Shown here in pieces: positions 61,869-64,000 of a stretch of DNA of 64,000 nt. Made by a program: the position numbers and the translations under genes. The stretch lies in assembly GCF_001189515.2 (NCBI RefSeq), contig NZ_CP012069.2, positions 434,001 to 498,000 of the forward strand, written 5' to 3'. Under the pieces are notes generated by a model that was not told the DNA's origin, did no database searches, and saw only the letters and a program-made list of their open reading frames with translations. This DNA comes from Olsenella sp. oral taxon 807. Lineage in GTDB: Bacteria; Actinomycetota; Coriobacteriia; Coriobacteriales; Atopobiaceae. How positions within the stretch are numbered: position 1 is the first letter of the stretch; every line of letters begins with the position of its first letter.

Positions 61869-62141
61869 TCACTTGTTGCGATCATGATGACCATGGCCCA
61901 GGGGGATGCATGTAACTCATTATTTGAAATACACCCAATGATGTTCATGAGAATGCTGGCCGAGAGAACCCTACTGCCTGTAGACATTGCTATTGGGGAG
62001 TGTGCCTCAATGTGCTGGGCACTACTATTTTTATGTTTAGGGTGGATATCTTTTCGTAGGTGTGAGTTGCGCTAGAAGGTTCCATTTGGGAGGCCATCGT
62101 GCGCGTACATATCAACCAATCTGTCTGGCGCGCAGAGCAGG

Positions 62142-62354
62142 GTGTCGTCGCCCGCGGGGACTCGTCCCAGTGCTTGGCGCGCCGTTAACAGGGTCACCAG
62201 CTCCGACCTCTCATGCAGCTGCGAGGTCTCGAGGCAGACTGCGTCGAAGACGCTTAAGAGGCTTGACAAAGGGGGCCTCCTTGTCTGGAAGGGGAAGAAC
62301 AAGGCAGATCCGTTCCAGTACTACGAGCTGCCTGACGGCCGTAAAGAGCTGTAG
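62142..62354 (+). pseudogene. Winged-helix C-terminal fragment
   Basis: About 70 codons from a GTG: VTSSDLSCSCEVSRQTASKT, then LKRLDKGGLLVWKGKNKADP and FQYYELPDGRKEL. This is the DNA-binding C-terminal wing seen at the end of AlbA_2/RecG-like regulators. The rest of the protein is absent. The flanking 62076-62141 and 62355-62474 hold nothing recognisable. Confidence 0.5.
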
Positions 62355-62474
62355 GGCTGAGGACGTCTCATCCGCACTCAGCCAAGGTCCCTGCATTCCC
62401 GCCTCTGCATGACATGAACTGATCGTTGCCACGCTATGACTCCTCTGGAAGTCAGGGGGGGGGTCGGAGAACCC

Positions 62475-62858
62475 CTACCCGAGGTCGAAGTACGTGGGCT
62501 GCACGCCATCATCGATGGTGAGCCCGGGTGTCTCCTGGGGCTGCTTGCCCAAAAGCTCTGCCATCACGTGCGACGTTGATCCCAGAAGATCGACGGAGGG
62601 GATGCGCAGGGTCTGTAGGGCAGTGCGCAGATCCTCGCGCATGCGCAGCGTGAGGATGGTATGAAAGACGGCGCAGGGTACAAGGTCATCCCCCTGCCCC
62701 TCGATGAAGTCAACGACTTGCTGCGCAGAGGAGGCGTGCTGCAACACCTTTATGGCCACGTCGCTGGTAGGAAACTGGGCCGACGCCGCCCGAACGAGGC
62801 GGGCGACGGTCTCGCCCGTCATGTCGGAAACAGCATAAACGGTGATCTGTCTAGGCAT
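62475..62858 (-). pseudogene. Truncated PEP synthase regulatory protein (PpsR/DUF299)
   Basis: 127 residues beginning ITVYAVSDMTGETVARLVRA, the DUF299 N-terminus. Continues to SVDLLGSTSHVMAELLGKQP and then stops at YFDLG. Full proteins are about 270 residues with a GVSRSGKTP-type P-loop in the second half, missing here. So the kinase/pyrophosphorylase cannot be active. It may be a relic, or less likely a stand-alone N-domain. Confidence 0.75.
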
Positions 62859-62913
62859 CTTGGATTCCTCTCTTATTCCTCTCTTGTGATGAATGCTTCT
62901 GGACGCACTGTGA

Positions 62914-63822
62914 TCAGAAGAACGCCTCGACCCCCTCGTCGAGGTAGACCTGCCGATAGTCGGCTAGATCATCAGGGCGCAGGTTGGCCATGCCATGCAG
63001 GGCATAGGGCTTGTCGATGAGCGCATACTTGCCCTCTCCGAAGTTGTGGAAGGGCAGCAGCTGCACTCGGGTGCCGCCTACCTGCCTGATCCAACGAGCC
63101 ATTGCTCGTGCCTCCTCAAGACCGTCGTTGAATCCTGGGATTACAGGTGTGCGAGGTGTGACGTCGGGATGGTGGTCAAGGGCCCAGGCGAGGTTCTGCA
63201 GCATGAGGTCATTCTTGGCACCTGTATGCTCCCGTAGCTTAGAGCTGTTCACATGCTTGAGGTCTATGAGCATGTGGTCAAGCATGGGGGCAATATGCTG
63301 GAAGGTGCCAGGTTCGACATATGCCTCGGTCTCCACGCAGGTGTCGATGCCCTGTGTGTGGAGACGCTCCAGAAGCTCCTCGCAGAAGTGCGGCCAAATG
63401 AGCGCCTCGCCGCCAGAGAGCGTCACCCCGCCGCCAGAGTCCTCATAGAACGGTCGGTCCTGCAGACATACGTCAAGCACCTCGTCTACGGTCTTCGTCT
63501 TGCCGGTACAGGTGAGGGCGTGGGTTGGGCAGGCGGCGACGGCGGCACGACCTCCCTCAGAGTCGCCGGCAAGCGCCCTCACGTCCACATGCCGCTTGCC
63601 GGCATACTCAGATGCCCGGGCTCCCGGTGCGGCCGCCAGGCAGGCGCCGCATCCCACACACGCGCTCTCCTTCCATTCCAGCTGAGGAGCGCGGGCCTGA
63701 CTTTCGGGGTTGGCGCACCACGCGCACCGAAGAGGGCATCCCTTGAGGAATACCACCGTACGGATGCCCGGTCCATCGTTGAGGCTGAACTTCTGTATGT
63801 TGAAGACAGTCGCCGTCTGCAT
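62914..63822 (-). CDS. Glycyl-radical enzyme activating protein (PflA family)
   Basis: 302 residues from ATG 63822 (AGGAGAGGG upstream; an ATG at 63870 is possible). Radical SAM cluster motif CPLRCAWC (CxxxCxxC), preceded by LNDGPGIRTVVFLKGC. An extra ferredoxin-like insert follows: CVGCGACLAAAPG, then AACPTHALTC, as in activases with auxiliary iron-sulfur clusters. The first of these is reduced in cysteines. GGGVTLSGGEAL is the SAM-binding stretch. The target glycyl-radical enzyme is not in the window; it probably lies beyond 64 kb or elsewhere. Confidence 0.88.
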   Translation of the reverse strand: MQTATVFNIQKFSLNDGPGIRTVVFLKGCPLRCAWCANPESQARAPQLEWKESACVGCGACLAAAPGARASEYAGKRHVDVRALAGDSEGGRAAVAACPTHALTCTGKTKTVDEVLDVCLQDRPFYEDSGGGVTLSGGEALIWPHFCEELLERLHTQGIDTCVETEAYVEPGTFQHIAPMLDHMLIDLKHVNSSKLREHTGAKNDLMLQNLAWALDHHPDVTPRTPVIPGFNDGLEEARAMARWIRQVGGTRVQLLPFHNFGEGKYALIDKPYALHGMANLRPDDLADYRQVYLDEGVEAFF

Positions 63823-63954
63823 GGGTGTTTGTCCCTCTCCTCCTGGTTCTTGAGCGTTGTGACCGGTCAATCTATGAGTATCCTCTTACTGTTGTCTGCT
63901 AACGATGATATCATATATTACGAACGAAAGGTAAGATCTTTCAAAGAAAATGAC

Positions 63955-63983
63955 TTGACAAAATACTAGTTTACTGATACGTT
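63955..63983 (+). promoter_or_regulatory. Candidate promoter reading out of the window
   Basis: TTGACA (63955-63960) and TACGTT (63978-63983) with 17-bp spacing in an AT-rich 120-bp stretch. It points to a gene starting beyond the window edge. ACGAAAG occurs on both sides (63923 and 63992), possible regulator sites. Confidence 0.45.
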
Positions 63984-64000
63984 GGTTACATACGAAAGTA

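Larger units (their letters stand above)
59254..62075 (+). pseudogene. ABC-2 permease, second subunit, interrupted by an IS
   Basis: Left part 59254-59766: IKNILKLFGTSLLICAAVAV, FGMLVTMIVASDHFSKRIIG, ARVAIGASRACIFRELWLGG, the look of LanE/LanG-type permeases. At codon 171 an IS1634-type element is inserted. After the second copy of a 111-bp duplication the same frame resumes at 61869: SLVAIMMTMAQGDACNSLFE, ending CLGWISFRRCELR. Removing the IS and one duplicate restores a 239-residue protein. The present left frame ends VFSV inside the IS. It is AT-richer than its neighbours. Confidence 0.88.

Noticed and set aside
62914-63822. RiPP-modifying radical SAM (SPASM) enzyme for the peptide at 59 kb
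   Set aside because: Motif order and the ferredoxin-like insert fit glycyl-radical-enzyme activases, and it is on the opposite strand 3.7 kb away.

Overview
The window looks like chromosomal DNA of a high-GC Gram-positive, most plausibly a Coriobacteriia/Atopobiaceae actinobacterium of the Olsenella type. This is inference from gene content: a Rho factor with a long Arg/Asn-rich insert, LPxTG surface proteins, GatCAB, an AddAB-type pair, many RelB/DinJ-MazF modules and GC-rich codon use. No rRNA or tRNA gene was recognised.

Layout. 0-1.6 kb: infC-rpmI-rplT operon with an attenuator-like leader and an ATA-initiated infC. 1.7-6.2 kb: two tandem secreted von Willebrand A (vWA) paralogues, the first carrying an AT-rich papain-like protease domain and an LPKTG anchor. 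6.3-6.7 kb: first cluster of a short dispersed repeat. 6.7-12.8 kb: WecA/TagO-like transferase, rho, an unknown protein, a secreted Ala/Pro-rich protein and a VanZ-like protein. 13-18 kb: complete branched-chain amino-acid ABC importer livJHMGF. 18-20.5 kb: decayed restriction-modification genes next to a small antitoxin-like protein and a DUF1016 nuclease. 21.2-27.3 kb: aspartate-family biosynthesis, with thrCB divergent from hom-lysC-asd. 27.4-31.3 kb: macro/PARG-like protein, SPFH protein, about 1 kb of tandem and dispersed repeats, two unknown proteins. 31.5-34.8 kb: gatCAB.

34.9-43.1 kb is an accessory zone of relics and defence-type genes: decayed membrane protein, truncated ABC ATPase, a small XRE regulator with three 23-bp phased operator-like repeats, an EEP-family phosphatase/nuclease, an hsdS remnant, a DinJ-MazF pair, a broken Clp-like AAA ATPase, an AlbA_2 (Schlafen-like) regulator, a CPBP protease remnant and repeats. 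43.1-52.6 kb is ordinary: RNA cyclic phosphodiesterase, DUF2974 hydrolase, small membrane protein, AddB/AddA. 53.3-56.2 kb: DUF4143 ATPase, second DinJ-MazF pair, DeoR regulator.

56.6-62.1 kb is the most interesting locus: a membrane-anchored XRE regulator, an ABC-2 ATPase and permease, a tiny Gly/Cys-rich peptide with a double-glycine leader-like N-terminus, and a second permease that was interrupted by an IS1634-family element flanked by a perfect 111-bp direct duplication. 62.1-64 kb: a winged-helix fragment, a truncated PEP-synthase regulator and a glycyl-radical-enzyme activase.

At least five families of dispersed extragenic repeats occupy the intergenic regions. They recur at distant loci and are the main structure not explained by genes.
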